Shown here: positions 1 to 8,687 of the stretch, in pieces | Layout: every line of letters begins with the position of its first letter | Position numbering within the stretch: the stretch's first letter is position 1 | Assembly: GCF_020524045.1 (NCBI RefSeq) | Contig: NZ_JAIVKL010000008.1 | Span: 186,001 to 250,000, forward strand | Direction of reading: 5' to 3' | Length of the DNA stretch: 64,000 bases | From: Metabacillus litoralis | GTDB taxonomy: Bacteria > Bacillota > Bacilli > Bacillales > Bacillaceae | Translations under genes and position numbers: made by a program | Notes under the pieces: model-generated | What the model was told of the DNA's origin: nothing | What the model saw: only the letters and a program-made list of their open reading frames with translations | Databases searched by the model: none

Positions 1-2397
1 GATTCAGCAGGAAATAAGAGTGAGTTTATTTCAAAAACGTTAATCAAAGACACAATATCTTCGAATAAGTTAGAACTGAATGTCTTAAAAACCATTTTTA
101 GTGGTAATGTTTACAATTATCAATTAAACGGTTTTGCAGATCCACATACATCACTTGCTTTCCTATTTTCTGATGGTGAAAAAATACTAAAACAAACAGT
201 TGAATCAGATGAAAATGGACTCTTTAAAGTAATCAATGATATGAGCACACTAAATGATGGTGAAATAAAAGTCACTGTTCAAACAAAAGATTCTGCTGGA
301 AACATAGGAGAGATTCAACCAGAAATCATCACAAAAGATACTACTTCACCAGCAGAAGCGGTTGTGACAGTAGCTCCTTATATTAATCAACACAATAGCA
401 CCAAATATAAAGTAAGTGGATCAAGTGTCGAAGAAGGAGCAACTATATCGATCACAGCAACAGATGGAGTTACATCAATAAAAGAAACAGCTTTAGTGGT
501 CAATGGGAGTTTTTCTAAAGATCTTAATCTTTCTACTCTAAAAGATAGCGTGATTACTTTTACGATCACACAAACAGACAGAGCAGGTAACACAAGCATT
601 GTACAAGCAGCAACCATTGAAAAAGATACAGAGATAAAAGAACCGATTGTTTCTAAAAATGGATTTCGCTATGAAAATCTCCAGTCAATTTACACATTAA
701 TTGGCACATCTGAGCCAAATGCTACAATTGACGTGATAGTTAGGAATCAAAATGGAGAAAGCCTTTTAACCACTTCGTCAGAAGCAGACAATCATGGTTT
801 TTACACAATTTCCATGTATCTAGATGTTTTAGAAGCAAGAGGAGATGTGACAGTCTCTATTTCACAAACAGATTTAGCAGGAAATATAAGTGAAATCAAA
901 ACAATTCCTCTTCAAGCTCATACAGTAGGTGAAGGAGAAACACTAGAGGATATTGCCAAAAGGTATAACACATCTGTTGTAGCACTAACATCTCTTAATC
1001 AGCTTTCAAGTAGTATTGTTTCAGCAAACCAACAGCTGCTATTGCCTATTAGTGCAAGTGAAGTAATCAATTTAGGGTATATGTATTTTGGAAATACAAA
1101 GGATTATATCAATATGGTTAATTCCACTTCTCATTCAGTGAATGTTGTGGCACCAAGTTACTTTGATATTCATCATGATGGATCTTTAAAACTTACGTAT
1201 CAAGTAGATGTTTCTTTTATTTCGATGATGCATATGCAAGGAAAACGAGTTGTTCCTTTCTTGAGTAATCATTGGGACCGTGAACTTGGACGTGCGATGT
1301 TAGCAAACAGAGAAGAGGCAGCACAGCAAATAGCCGATGCTATCGAACGATACAATTTAGACGGTGTGAATGTTGATATTGAAAATGTCACAGCTGAAGA
1401 TCGACAGGATTATACAGAGTTTGTTCGTCTTTTACGTGAGAAAATTCCAAGCTCTAAGGAAGTTTCTGTAGCGGTTGCAGCAAATCCGAATGGATGGACA
1501 ACTGGTTGGCATGGTTCGTATGATTATACTGAATTAGCCAAATACGCTGATTATCTTATGATTATGAGTTATGATGAAAGCTATCCTGGCGGTGCAGCAG
1601 GCTCAGTTGCAAGCTATAATTGGGTTGAAAGATCTGTTCAATATGCGTTAAATCAACATGTTTCCAGCGATAAAATTGTATTAGGAGCGGCTCACTTCGG
1701 AAGGTATTGGATGGAAGGTGCTTTATTCGGAGGACACGGTATCTCAAACTCTCAAGTGCAAATGTTAATTGATAGATACAATGGTCAAGTGAATTTCGAT
1801 GAATTAAGCAAAACACCTAAAGCAACAATTATAATTCGAGAAGGTGATCCAGTAACTGTTATTGGTGGAAACACTCTTGCACCAGGATCATACGAAATAT
1901 GGTTTGAAAATGAAGAATCTATTTCACATAAGCTATCTTTACTTAGTCAATATAATCTCAAAGGAGTAGGAAATTGGAGTATTGGCCAGGAAAATACAGA
2001 AGTGTGGAAAACGTATGCCACATCATTACCACAAGCACAGGCAGTGTCAACATCAAGTGCAGCTGTTACAGCACCTACTTATTTGGAATACAGAGTAGTA
2101 GCAGGTGATACACTGTGGGGGATTGCTCAAAGAAACAATACAACCATTCAAACAATTAAAGAAATCAATGGGTTGTCTTCAGATTCTTTAACAATTGGTC
2201 AGATTTTAAAGCTACCGCAAAAACATCAAGAACCAGTTAATGAGGTTACGACTTCTTATAAAGTTGTAAGCGGTGATTCTCTATCGTTGATTGCTAAAAA
2301 GTTTAATACGACGGTTACAGCGATTAAAGAGGAAAATCAATTAACATCAGACATGATTTATGTTGGACAAACACTAGTGATTCCAAGTACGTCATGA
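1..2397 (+). CDS. Ig-like repeat / LysM / GH18 glycosidase-type protein (5' end outside window)
   Basis: The reading frame is open from base 1, so the start lies upstream. The visible part (798 residues) begins with tandem Ig-like modules, each closing on a D-x-A-G-N signature (DSAGN, DSAGN, DRAGN, DLAGN). A LysM domain follows (about residues 307-350), then a GH18 fold (about 355-700) with DGVNVDIE, catalytic Glu at residue 461, then two more LysM domains at the C terminus. Asn replaces the usual second Asp of DxxDxDxE, as in Bacillus spore cortex N-acetylglucosaminidases of the SleL/YaaH/YdhD group. By family it should bind and cleave cortex or wall peptidoglycan glycan strands. The long Ig-like front is unusual for that group and suggests a surface or spore-coat anchored form. 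A terminator follows at once. Confidence 0.85.
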   Translation, partial: DSAGNKSEFISKTLIKDTISSNKLELNVLKTIFSGNVYNYQLNGFADPHTSLAFLFSDGEKILKQTVESDENGLFKVINDMSTLNDGEIKVTVQTKDSAGNIGEIQPEIITKDTTSPAEAVVTVAPYINQHNSTKYKVSGSSVEEGATISITATDGVTSIKETALVVNGSFSKDLNLSTLKDSVITFTITQTDRAGNTSIVQAATIEKDTEIKEPIVSKNGFRYENLQSIYTLIGTSEPNATIDVIVRNQNGESLLTTSSEADNHGFYTISMYLDVLEARGDVTVSISQTDLAGNISEIKTIPLQAHTVGEGETLEDIAKRYNTSVVALTSLNQLSSSIVSANQQLLLPISASEVINLGYMYFGNTKDYINMVNSTSHSVNVVAPSYFDIHHDGSLKLTYQVDVSFISMMHMQGKRVVPFLSNHWDRELGRAMLANREEAAQQIADAIERYNLDGVNVDIENVTAEDRQDYTEFVRLLREKIPSSKEVSVAVAANPNGWTTGWHGSYDYTELAKYADYLMIMSYDESYPGGAAGSVASYNWVERSVQYALNQHVSSDKIVLGAAHFGRYWMEGALFGGHGISNSQVQMLIDRYNGQVNFDELSKTPKATIIIREGDPVTVIGGNTLAPGSYEIWFENEESISHKLSLLSQYNLKGVGNWSIGQENTEVWKTYATSLPQAQAVSTSSAAVTAPTYLEYRVVAGDTLWGIAQRNNTTIQTIKEINGLSSDSLTIGQILKLPQKHQEPVNEVTTSYKVVSGDSLSLIAKKFNTTVTAIKEENQLTSDMIYVGQTLVIPSTS

Positions 2398-2413
2398 ATA
2401 TAACTGAAAATAA

Positions 2414-2450
2414 AGAGCGCAGATTGAATTGCGCTCTATTTAGTAGCTTT
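2414..2450 (+). terminator. Rho-independent terminator after the GH18 gene
   Basis: An 8-bp perfect stem AGAGCGCA/TGCGCTCT (2414-2421 with 2430-2437) with an 8-base loop, followed by a T-rich run, 16 bases past the stop codon. Confidence 0.85.
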
Positions 2451-2492
2451 TAATATAACCAAGTTAAAAGCTTGTGGTCATTGTTTATGCAC

Positions 2493-3050
2493 TCATTTTA
2501 GTTGCTTTATCTCAGTAATCATTTCCTCAAAATGACTTTGCTGAAAGCCATAGCTATTAACAACCTCACCCTGTTGATTGATCAAATAAAAGCTAGTAGA
2601 ATGAATAACTTGATCAGAAGAAGAGGGCTTTTGAATAAGTGTTTGAAATTCCTCTCTTGCAAATGCTTCGATTTCAGCTTGTTTATAACCAGTCAGCATA
2701 TGCCAATTGGATGAATTCGTTGTGAATTTGTCCATGTATTTTTTCAATACTTCAGGTGTATCAATCATTGGATCAACACTAAAGGAAACAAGCTCAACAT
2801 CAAGGTTTTGGTTGGTTAGTTCTTTTTGAAGAGCTGCCATACTTGCTGTCATTGGTGGACAAACCGTATCACAATTGGTGAAAATAAAATCTGCAATCCA
2901 CACCTTACCTTTAAGATTTTCAGAACCAAACGCTTGTCCATTTTGATCAGTATACGAAAATGGCTCCATTTGAAAAACTAATTCTTTGTTACCGTCACAA
3001 GCAGACAATAGGAAAAAACAAAAAATGAGTAATAGTAAAGTTTTTTTCAT
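2493..3050 (-). CDS. Sco1/SenC family copper chaperone lipoprotein
   Basis: 185 residues. A lipoprotein signal ends at LLSAC (lipidated Cys18). The thioredoxin-like domain carries C60-x3-C64 (NCDTVCPP) and His150, the three copper ligands of Sco proteins. Family role: metallate or reduce the CuA centre of cytochrome c oxidase on the outer face of the membrane. An AGGAGGATATT leader supports the ATG start at 3050. It lies 21 bases downstream of the histidine kinase gene on the same strand, so the three genes probably form one operon. With the divergent YtkA-like lipoprotein, the context points to copper delivery or respiratory oxidase assembly. Confident for family; the link to a particular oxidase is inference. 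Confidence 0.9.
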   Translation of the reverse strand: MKKTLLLLIFCFFLLSACDGNKELVFQMEPFSYTDQNGQAFGSENLKGKVWIADFIFTNCDTVCPPMTASMAALQKELTNQNLDVELVSFSVDPMIDTPEVLKKYMDKFTTNSSNWHMLTGYKQAEIEAFAREEFQTLIQKPSSSDQVIHSTSFYLINQQGEVVNSYGFQQSHFEEMITEIKQLK

Positions 3051-3071
3051 AATATCCTCCGATACGATTTG

Positions 3072-4472
3072 CTAATCATAGGAAATAAGGGGTACTTTAA
3101 TTGTCACAACTGTTCCTTCGTGGCTTTCACTTGTGATCGAAAAGGTGCCATTGTGTAAAGTGATAATTTGTTTAACAATGGATAATCCTAAGCCTGTACC
3201 ACCAGTAGATCGACTTCTAGCTTTATCTGTTCGGAAAAAACGTTCTCCAATTCTATCAATATCTTCCTTGTTAATACCTTGGCCTTTGTTAGTAACAGTG
3301 AGAACCATACTGTTATGTTCTTCTTTTAATTCAATGAACACTTCACCATTTTGTGCTGAGTATTTAATCGCATTATCGATGATGTTATACATAACCTGCT
3401 GCATTCGTTTAACATCTCCGACAATGATGATATCTTCTTGAATAGAAGTACTGCACAATAGGTTATTTTCAGATAATCGTATTTTAAAAAGATCAATTGT
3501 ATCTAAAAGAACCTGAGCTATTGCAATTGGCTCTTTTTCTACTACATATAAATTTTCCTCTAAATGATTGAGCTCGATTAAATCGTGAAGAATTTGATTG
3601 AGTCGATTCGTTTCTTTTTCAATTGTTGTTAAATAGCTTTCTGCTTCTTCCTTTGATTCATATAGCTGCTGCTTAAGTGCATGAGTATAGCCATTAATAT
3701 AAGTAAGAGGCGTTCTAAGTTCATGAACAATATTGGAAAGAAACTCTTTTTTCCGTGATTCTTGGTCTTCCAGTGAAGAACTCATTGAATTAAATGCTTC
3801 GGCAAGTTTACCCACTTCATCTGAACTTGTTGATTTGATACGATTTGAGTAATTACCTTTTGCGATCTCCCCAGATAAATTCTGCATCGATGTTAATGGT
3901 TTAAATAGTGAAAGTCTAATTTTATTGACGATCAATAACAAGATAATGAAAAAGATGCTTCCTGCTAAAATAAGAATAGGAAGGCTTTCTTCAAATACAT
4001 CATGTAATTCGGCTAATGGAACATAAATAAACACAATTCCAATTAGATCTGATTGACTTTGAATGGGAAACATCGCTCCAACGATATTTCGATCAAACTC
4101 AGAAACATAACCTTCTTTTAATATGTAATTACCTTTTGCTAATGTTGCTTGATCTTCAGGATTTATTAATGTGCTATTTGCGATTTGATAGGGAAAAAGA
4201 TCCTTTAGTTCATCAACCGAATTGACTACAATTACCTCATATTCAGAGACAATATTAAACCAATGAATTTTTTCAATAATATCTTCATTTAATGATCCAT
4301 AATGAAAATGGGATGCTGTATTTTCACCTTGATATATAACAGATTCACGAATGCTTTTTAGGTATAAGTCTTTATATAAAAAATGCAAAAAGAAAAATGA
4401 AAACAATATGGTGGAGCTAATACTAAGAAATATAAGAAAAAATACTTTTTTACTTAATGAGAAATTCCTCAC
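3072..4472 (-). CDS. Sensor histidine kinase (HAMP, HisKA, HATPase)
   Basis: 466 residues. TM1 at about 10-32, an extracellular sensor region of about 130 residues, TM2 at about 164-183, a HAMP linker, then the HisKA box FLSNIVHELRTPL with phospho-accepting His250. The HATPase part shows the N box (NIIDNAIKYS), GQGI and a GTGLGLS G box. It starts at GTG 4472, with its GAGGTG ribosome binding site inside the last codons of the response regulator gene, so translation of the two is coupled. The input signal is not known. Its position between a Sco chaperone and a PepSY/YtkA pair suggests sensing of copper, redox or envelope state, which is inference. Confidence 0.92.
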   Translation of the reverse strand: MRNFSLSKKVFFLIFLSISSTILFSFFFLHFLYKDLYLKSIRESVIYQGENTASHFHYGSLNEDIIEKIHWFNIVSEYEVIVVNSVDELKDLFPYQIANSTLINPEDQATLAKGNYILKEGYVSEFDRNIVGAMFPIQSQSDLIGIVFIYVPLAELHDVFEESLPILILAGSIFFIILLLIVNKIRLSLFKPLTSMQNLSGEIAKGNYSNRIKSTSSDEVGKLAEAFNSMSSSLEDQESRKKEFLSNIVHELRTPLTYINGYTHALKQQLYESKEEAESYLTTIEKETNRLNQILHDLIELNHLEENLYVVEKEPIAIAQVLLDTIDLFKIRLSENNLLCSTSIQEDIIIVGDVKRMQQVMYNIIDNAIKYSAQNGEVFIELKEEHNSMVLTVTNKGQGINKEDIDRIGERFFRTDKARSRSTGGTGLGLSIVKQIITLHNGTFSITSESHEGTVVTIKVPLISYD

Positions 4473-4475
4473 TTT

Positions 4476-5147
4476 TTACACCTCAAATTTATACCCTTTT
4501 CCCCAAACAGTTTGAATAAGTGATCCATGTTGCTTTAGTTTTAAACGCAGAGTTTTTATATGTGTATCAACAGTTCTTTCGCTACCTGTGTAATAATCTC
4601 CCCATATGGCTTGTAAAAGCTGTTCTCTTGAAAATAGCTTTCCTTTATTTTTTGCTAAAAGGAATAATAATTCATATTCTTTTAAGGTAAATGGAAGTAG
4701 TTGATCCTCTAATTTAACAGAATGTGAAGCAGTATCGATCACAAGTGGTCCTAAAATTAGTCTTGAAGAAGGAAGTGATGAAACTTTTGCTCTTCGAAGG
4801 ACAGATTCTATTCTGGCCAACAATTCACCTGGGTGAAATGGCTTCACAATATAATCATCACCACCTAATTTCAATCCATGAATTTTATCCCATTCTTCTC
4901 CTTTAGCTGTTAAAAAGATAAGCGGAATATCGTGAATTTTTTTTACTTCATTAGCAAATGTAAAACCATCCATATAAGGCATCATCACATCTACTAAAAG
5001 TAAATCAGGTATTTTTGTCTTTATTTTTGCAGTAGCATCCATTCCATTTGTTGCTTGTATAACTGTATAACCTTCCTTTAAAAGAAAAGTTTGCACGAGA
5101 TTTCTCATTTGTTCTTCATCATCAACAATCATTATGGTTACACCCAT
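4476..5147 (-). CDS. OmpR/PhoB family response regulator
   Basis: Receiver domain (IMIVDDEE acidic pocket, phospho-Asp in LLVDVMMP, Lys in YIVKPF), then a C-terminal winged helix (RTVDTHIKTLRLKL, GKGYKFEV). I chose ATG 5147, eight bases past a GAGG motif; an in-frame ATG at 5165 has no ribosome binding site and would add six residues. The kinase gene begins three bases before this stop codon, so both are one transcript. It probably controls its own operon and perhaps the divergent PepSY gene across the 5148-5362 gap; no clear operator was picked out there. Confidence 0.92.
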   Translation of the reverse strand: MGVTIMIVDDEEQMRNLVQTFLLKEGYTVIQATNGMDATAKIKTKIPDLLLVDVMMPYMDGFTFANEVKKIHDIPLIFLTAKGEEWDKIHGLKLGGDDYIVKPFHPGELLARIESVLRRAKVSSLPSSRLILGPLVIDTASHSVKLEDQLLPFTLKEYELLFLLAKNKGKLFSREQLLQAIWGDYYTGSERTVDTHIKTLRLKLKQHGSLIQTVWGKGYKFEV

Positions 5148-5362
5148 CTTATGAACCTCACTCATTTACAATATGATTACTTATCATACACCTAATTATA
5201 AAGACAAATTGTGAAGTTTTTGTGGAATTGGTATCTTTCATTCTGAGAATTTGCTGCTGCATTAAAATTAACAACAAAGTAATTCAATTTCTTCACTTTT
5301 TCAACACATTATTTTTTTATGATGATATCAAAGGAAACTAATTGAAGAGGAGTTATGAAGTA

Positions 5363-6724
5363 ATGACGAAAGAGAATATAAAAAATGAAAAAACAGCACG
5401 TTCATCATTATATAAAACAGTATGGAGATGGCACTTTTACGCAGCACTTATTTTTGCTCCGTTTCTGATTATTCTTGCTTTTACAGGCTCGATTTATTTG
5501 TACAAGCCTCAAATTGAGAATATGATTTACAAAGATCTTTACGAGGTAACACCTCGGGAAGAACGAGTCTTAGCTTCAGAACAGATCGAAGAAGTGAAAA
5601 AAAAATATCCAAATGCACTTGTGACGAAGTATCGACCTGGTGAAAGTGATGATCGATCTAGTGAAGTAAGTATTATTTCTAACGAGAAATCACTAACCGT
5701 TTTTAGTGATCCTTATACAGGTAAAATAATCGGAGAATTAAATAACGAAGACAAAATCATGGATAAAGTAGAAGAATTCCATGGAGAATTAATGGCTGGA
5801 ACACTTGGTGATCGAATTGTTGAATTGGCAGCGTGTTGGGGAATCATTCTTGTTATCACTGGATTTTATTTATGGATGCCGAAAAAGAAATTAGCCATTT
5901 CAGGAGTCATTATTCCACGATTTAATAAAGGAAAGAAGATACTAGTTAGAGACATGCATGCTGTTCCTGCGTTTTGGATTGCTGGAGGAATGGTGTTTTT
6001 AATTATGACAGGACTTCCATGGTCTGGATTTTGGGGAACTCAATTTCAAAACATCGCAACACAATCTGGTGTAGGATATCCACCTTCAATTTGGAGTGGT
6101 GAAGCTCCAACATCTACAATTAAAACAAAAGATATTGCAGATGTGCCTTGGGCAGCTGAAAATTTAGACATTCCTTCCTCAGATGTTGAAGGGTTTACTC
6201 CGATATCAATCGATGACGTTGTCACAATAGCAAACAGAGAAGGAATTGATCGTAGTTATTCAATTTATTTGCCAAGTGAGCCGAGTGGAGTATATACGTT
6301 ATCAGCTTATCCAGCTAAAGCACAAGATGAACTGACAATGCATGTTGATCAATACACAGGAGCCATTTTGACTGACTATCATTTTGATAACTATGGAATT
6401 GTAGGAAAAATTGTTGCCTTGGGAATTACTTTACACAAAGGAACACAATTTGGTTGGTTCAACCAACTTATCAGTCTTTTCATCTGCTGGGGAATTATTT
6501 TTGTCGCATTAAGCGGGTATTATTTATGGCTTATTCGCAAAAAGAAACATGACATTAGCGCACCTAAAGCACCAAGTGTATTCAAAATGAAATCATTTTT
6601 CATTCTTTTAATTGTACTAGGGATTATTTTCCCATTAGTTGGATTGTCTCTCATTATTGTGTGGTTAATAGATTTGTTGATCATCCAAAGAAGTTCAAAT
6701 TTGAAGAAGACTTTCAATGCTTAA
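5363..6724 (+). CDS. PepSY-associated membrane protein (PiuB/YpfJ-type)
   Basis: About 453 residues. It has the PepSY_TM architecture: TM1 (YAALIFAPFLIILAFTGSIY), an outer PepSY domain ending at HGELMAGTLGDR, a central TM pair (ILVITGFYLWMPKKK; AVPAFWIAGG), a second PepSY-like part, the typical TLHKGTQFGWFNQ stretch and two or three C-terminal TMs. ATG 5363 is chosen for the AGGAG motif ten bases upstream; an in-frame TTG at 5342 lacks one. Family members sit with siderophore, iron or copper genes and are thought to act in metal reduction or uptake, but their biochemistry is unsettled. A lipoprotein gene follows after 17 bases. Both are divergent from the two-component system. Confidence 0.85.
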   Translation: MTKENIKNEKTARSSLYKTVWRWHFYAALIFAPFLIILAFTGSIYLYKPQIENMIYKDLYEVTPREERVLASEQIEEVKKKYPNALVTKYRPGESDDRSSEVSIISNEKSLTVFSDPYTGKIIGELNNEDKIMDKVEEFHGELMAGTLGDRIVELAACWGIILVITGFYLWMPKKKLAISGVIIPRFNKGKKILVRDMHAVPAFWIAGGMVFLIMTGLPWSGFWGTQFQNIATQSGVGYPPSIWSGEAPTSTIKTKDIADVPWAAENLDIPSSDVEGFTPISIDDVVTIANREGIDRSYSIYLPSEPSGVYTLSAYPAKAQDELTMHVDQYTGAILTDYHFDNYGIVGKIVALGITLHKGTQFGWFNQLISLFICWGIIFVALSGYYLWLIRKKKHDISAPKAPSVFKMKSFFILLIVLGIIFPLVGLSLIIVWLIDLLIIQRSSNLKKTFNA

Positions 6725-6741
6725 TAAAGGAGGGTACAAAA

Positions 6742-7212
6742 GTGAAAAGTAAATTTTTCTATCTATTACCTATGTTATTACTATTATTAGTAAGTGCATG
6801 TTCAAATCAAAAAGATGTTGTTAAGCTATACCCTCAGGAATCACCGATTAACATTGATATTCTTCTTCCTGAGACAATTACTGTTAATGAAAATACAAAC
6901 TTCAAAGTACAATTAAATCAAGCTGGAAAAGCATTAGAAAATCCAGACTTTGTTCATTTTGAAATTTGGAATCAAGAAGGAACTGTTTATCATTCAATGG
7001 AAGAAGCCGTTGAAGAAGGAAACGGTATTTATAGTTTAAGCAAAGAGCTTGAGCAGGAAGGTCTTTATTTTATTAAAGTACATGCGAGCAGCAATGGATC
7101 AATTATCATTCCTCAAAAGCAATTTGTTGTTGGAAGATTAACAGAGAAGAATGAGGAATTTTTATTAAAAGGTTCAAAACCGGATGTAGAGGGACATGAT
7201 TCCCATCATTAG
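6742..7212 (+). CDS. YtkA/FixH-like lipoprotein
   Basis: 156 residues from GTG 6742, which has AAGGAGGG nine bases upstream; a longer in-frame reading from 6661 would overlap the upstream gene and spoil the signal peptide. The lipobox is LLVSAC. The rest is one beta-sandwich domain of the YtkA type: FKVQLNQAGK, FVHFEIWNQEG, then YFIKVHAS and IIPQKQFVVG near the end. YtkA/FixH-like domains recur with copper resistance and cytochrome oxidase assembly genes. A role on the outer membrane face beside the PepSY partner is inferred from co-transcription. The C terminus is Asp/His-rich (GHDSHH), which might bind metal. Confidence 0.75.
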   Translation: MKSKFFYLLPMLLLLLVSACSNQKDVVKLYPQESPINIDILLPETITVNENTNFKVQLNQAGKALENPDFVHFEIWNQEGTVYHSMEEAVEEGNGIYSLSKELEQEGLYFIKVHASSNGSIIIPQKQFVVGRLTEKNEEFLLKGSKPDVEGHDSHH

Positions 7213-7246
7213 AATTCGTTAAAGTCTGTATTTGATATTGCAGGCA

Positions 7247-7594
7247 GATGATAAGAAAAAATACATGACGTGCAAAGGGTGTTTGATGGTCGGTAACTTG
7301 GTGAGTGGCGTGTAAAGAACGGAGAATGGTCGATAAAAAAGCATATATGACGTGTAAAGATGAAAAGATGACGTGCAAAGTCCGTTTTGTGGTCGGCAAC
7401 ATGACGAGTGGCGTGAAAAGTACGGAGAATGGTCGATAAAAAAGCGTATATGACGTGTAAAGTGGGTTTGATGGTCGGAAATATGGTGAGTGGCGTGCAA
7501 GTTCGAAGAATGGTCGATAAAAAAGCGTGCATGACGCGTAAAGATGAGAAGATGGCGTTCAAAGTGAGTTTAATGGTCAGTAGAAGATGGGGAG
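7247..7594. repeat. Intergenic 21-bp phased repeat array, about 16 modules (array 1)
   Basis: TG-R-Y-CG anchors fall at 7266, 7287, 7306, 7327, 7348, 7369, 7390, 7409, 7430, 7451, 7472, 7491, 7511, 7532, 7553 and 7574, so steps are 21 with occasional 19 or 20. Module types include TGACGTGYAAAG, TGGTCGGTAAC, TGGCGTGYAAAG and TGGTCGATAAAAAAGC. They recur in the order A-B-C-D-E, giving a higher-order unit of four or five modules. A weaker module starts near 7249. Reading frames across this block are by-products of the repeat. It fills most of the gap between the YtkA-like gene and the coat-type peptide gene. Function unknown. Confidence 0.9.
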
Positions 7595-7785
7595 CATATC
7601 GTTCAAGTTAATTCGTTAAATGCTTAGTTGTCTTGCCGAAGTAGGAAACACCTACCAATTTAAAAATGGGCTTCATTTTAGGCGCTTTCATGAATACTTT
7701 CTCCATCTAGACGGGCTCCAAATTTCGATAAACGTATATACTATAGCGAGTTAGTACTTTACACAATCGAAAGGAAGATGTTTAC

Positions 7786-8034
7786 ATGTACGGTTACGAA
7801 AACATGCCACATATGGCTGGTGCAAATGCACCACATATGGCTGGTGCAAATGCACCACATTTGGCTGCAGCAAATGCTCCTCACCAACCAATGATGATGC
7901 CTTACACTTATGAAGCTCCTGCTTATGGATATTGCGCTCCTACTTATAGACCTAACAATACATTCGCGCTGATCGTTGTGTTATTTATTTTATTAATTAT
8001 CATTGGTGCAACGATTTACGGTCCTAATTGTTAA
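7786..8034 (+). CDS. YjcZ/SscA-type small spore protein with tandem PHMAGANA repeats
   Basis: 82 residues, ATG after AAAGGAAGATG. The N terminus holds three copies of an eight-residue unit (PHMAGANA, PHMAGANA, PHLAAANA), encoded by 24-bp direct repeats. The C terminus is the conserved single membrane helix of the tiny YjcZ-family peptides (FALIVVLFILLIIIGA). Family members are made late in sporulation, and SscA of B. subtilis helps assemble the coat. The tandem repeat at the N terminus is an elaboration; its copy number could vary between strains by slippage. The upstream region carries a possible but unconvincing mother-cell sigma site. Confident for family, inference for role. Confidence 0.85.
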   Translation: MYGYENMPHMAGANAPHMAGANAPHLAAANAPHQPMMMPYTYEAPAYGYCAPTYRPNNTFALIVVLFILLIIIGATIYGPNC

Positions 8035-8070
8035 TCACGTATCAACTGTGAACTAACAAAAAATTTTAAA

Positions 8071-8115
8071 AAGACCATCAAAATCTTCAAGGTTTTGATG
8101 GTCTTCTTTTTTTGA
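8071..8115 (+). terminator. Strong Rho-independent terminator
   Basis: A 13-bp perfect stem (8071-8083 with 8093-8105; AAGACCATCAAAA) with a 9-base loop and a T-rich tail, 36 bases past the coat-type peptide gene. The rest of 8116-8343 holds nothing else I can support. Confidence 0.92.
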
Positions 8116-8343
8116 TATTAAGAAGAGTATTACCACAATTTTACGTCATTTTCATATACAATTATTCATTTAAAGGGTAAAGTAACTATATATGTTAAAA
8201 TTTGTATTAGGCTGTGACATTACCGAAAAGCAGATGAGGAATAATATCATAGTTAATTTATTTGATAGATGCAACAGATAAAGATTTATAAAATGAATTG
8301 TAGAAAATAAAAAAGACTTTTTTCATTGAAAGTGGGGATTTCA

Positions 8344-8577
8344 TTGTTAAAATTTTTGCAAATTATACTATCTATAACTGTTATTTCCCTTGCAGGATAT
8401 GGATTGATTACTGAGGACTTTAAATTTCAACCTTATATGATGCTGTTATTAGGTTTAACGATGTTTGTGATGGGATTAAGAGAATTTCAAAAGGGGAAAA
8501 AAGCTTATGGCTGGCTAATTATCGTTGTTTTTCTATTTATTTTATCTGTAACCATCAAAAGTTTTTTATTGAACTAA
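8344..8577 (+). CDS. Small three-helix membrane protein, DUF3953 type
   Basis: 77 residues from TTG 8344, chosen for the AGTGGGG motif six bases upstream; an in-frame TTG at 8326 has no such motif. Three hydrophobic stretches: LQIILSITVISLAGYGLI, MMLLLGLTMFVMG and WLIIVVFLFILSV. The EFQKGKKAYGW loop between helices two and three matches the YczI/DUF3953 pattern found widely in Bacillus. No function is established for the family. It stands alone between terminators. Confidence 0.7.
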   Translation: MLKFLQIILSITVISLAGYGLITEDFKFQPYMMLLLGLTMFVMGLREFQKGKKAYGWLIIVVFLFILSVTIKSFLLN

Positions 8578-8687
8578 CGGATAGAGTAAAAGTTTTGTCT
8601 AAATTCCGTTTGGGACCCTGCTATTTTATAAATCAATTGGGTGTAAGGAGAAGGTACATTTATTAGTTGTGATTGGAGGTTATTTTT

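Noticed and set aside
7209-7562. Several overlapping minus-strand frames of 90-117 codons
   Set aside because: All run through the 21-bp array and differ only by frame; the repeat has few stop codons on that strand.
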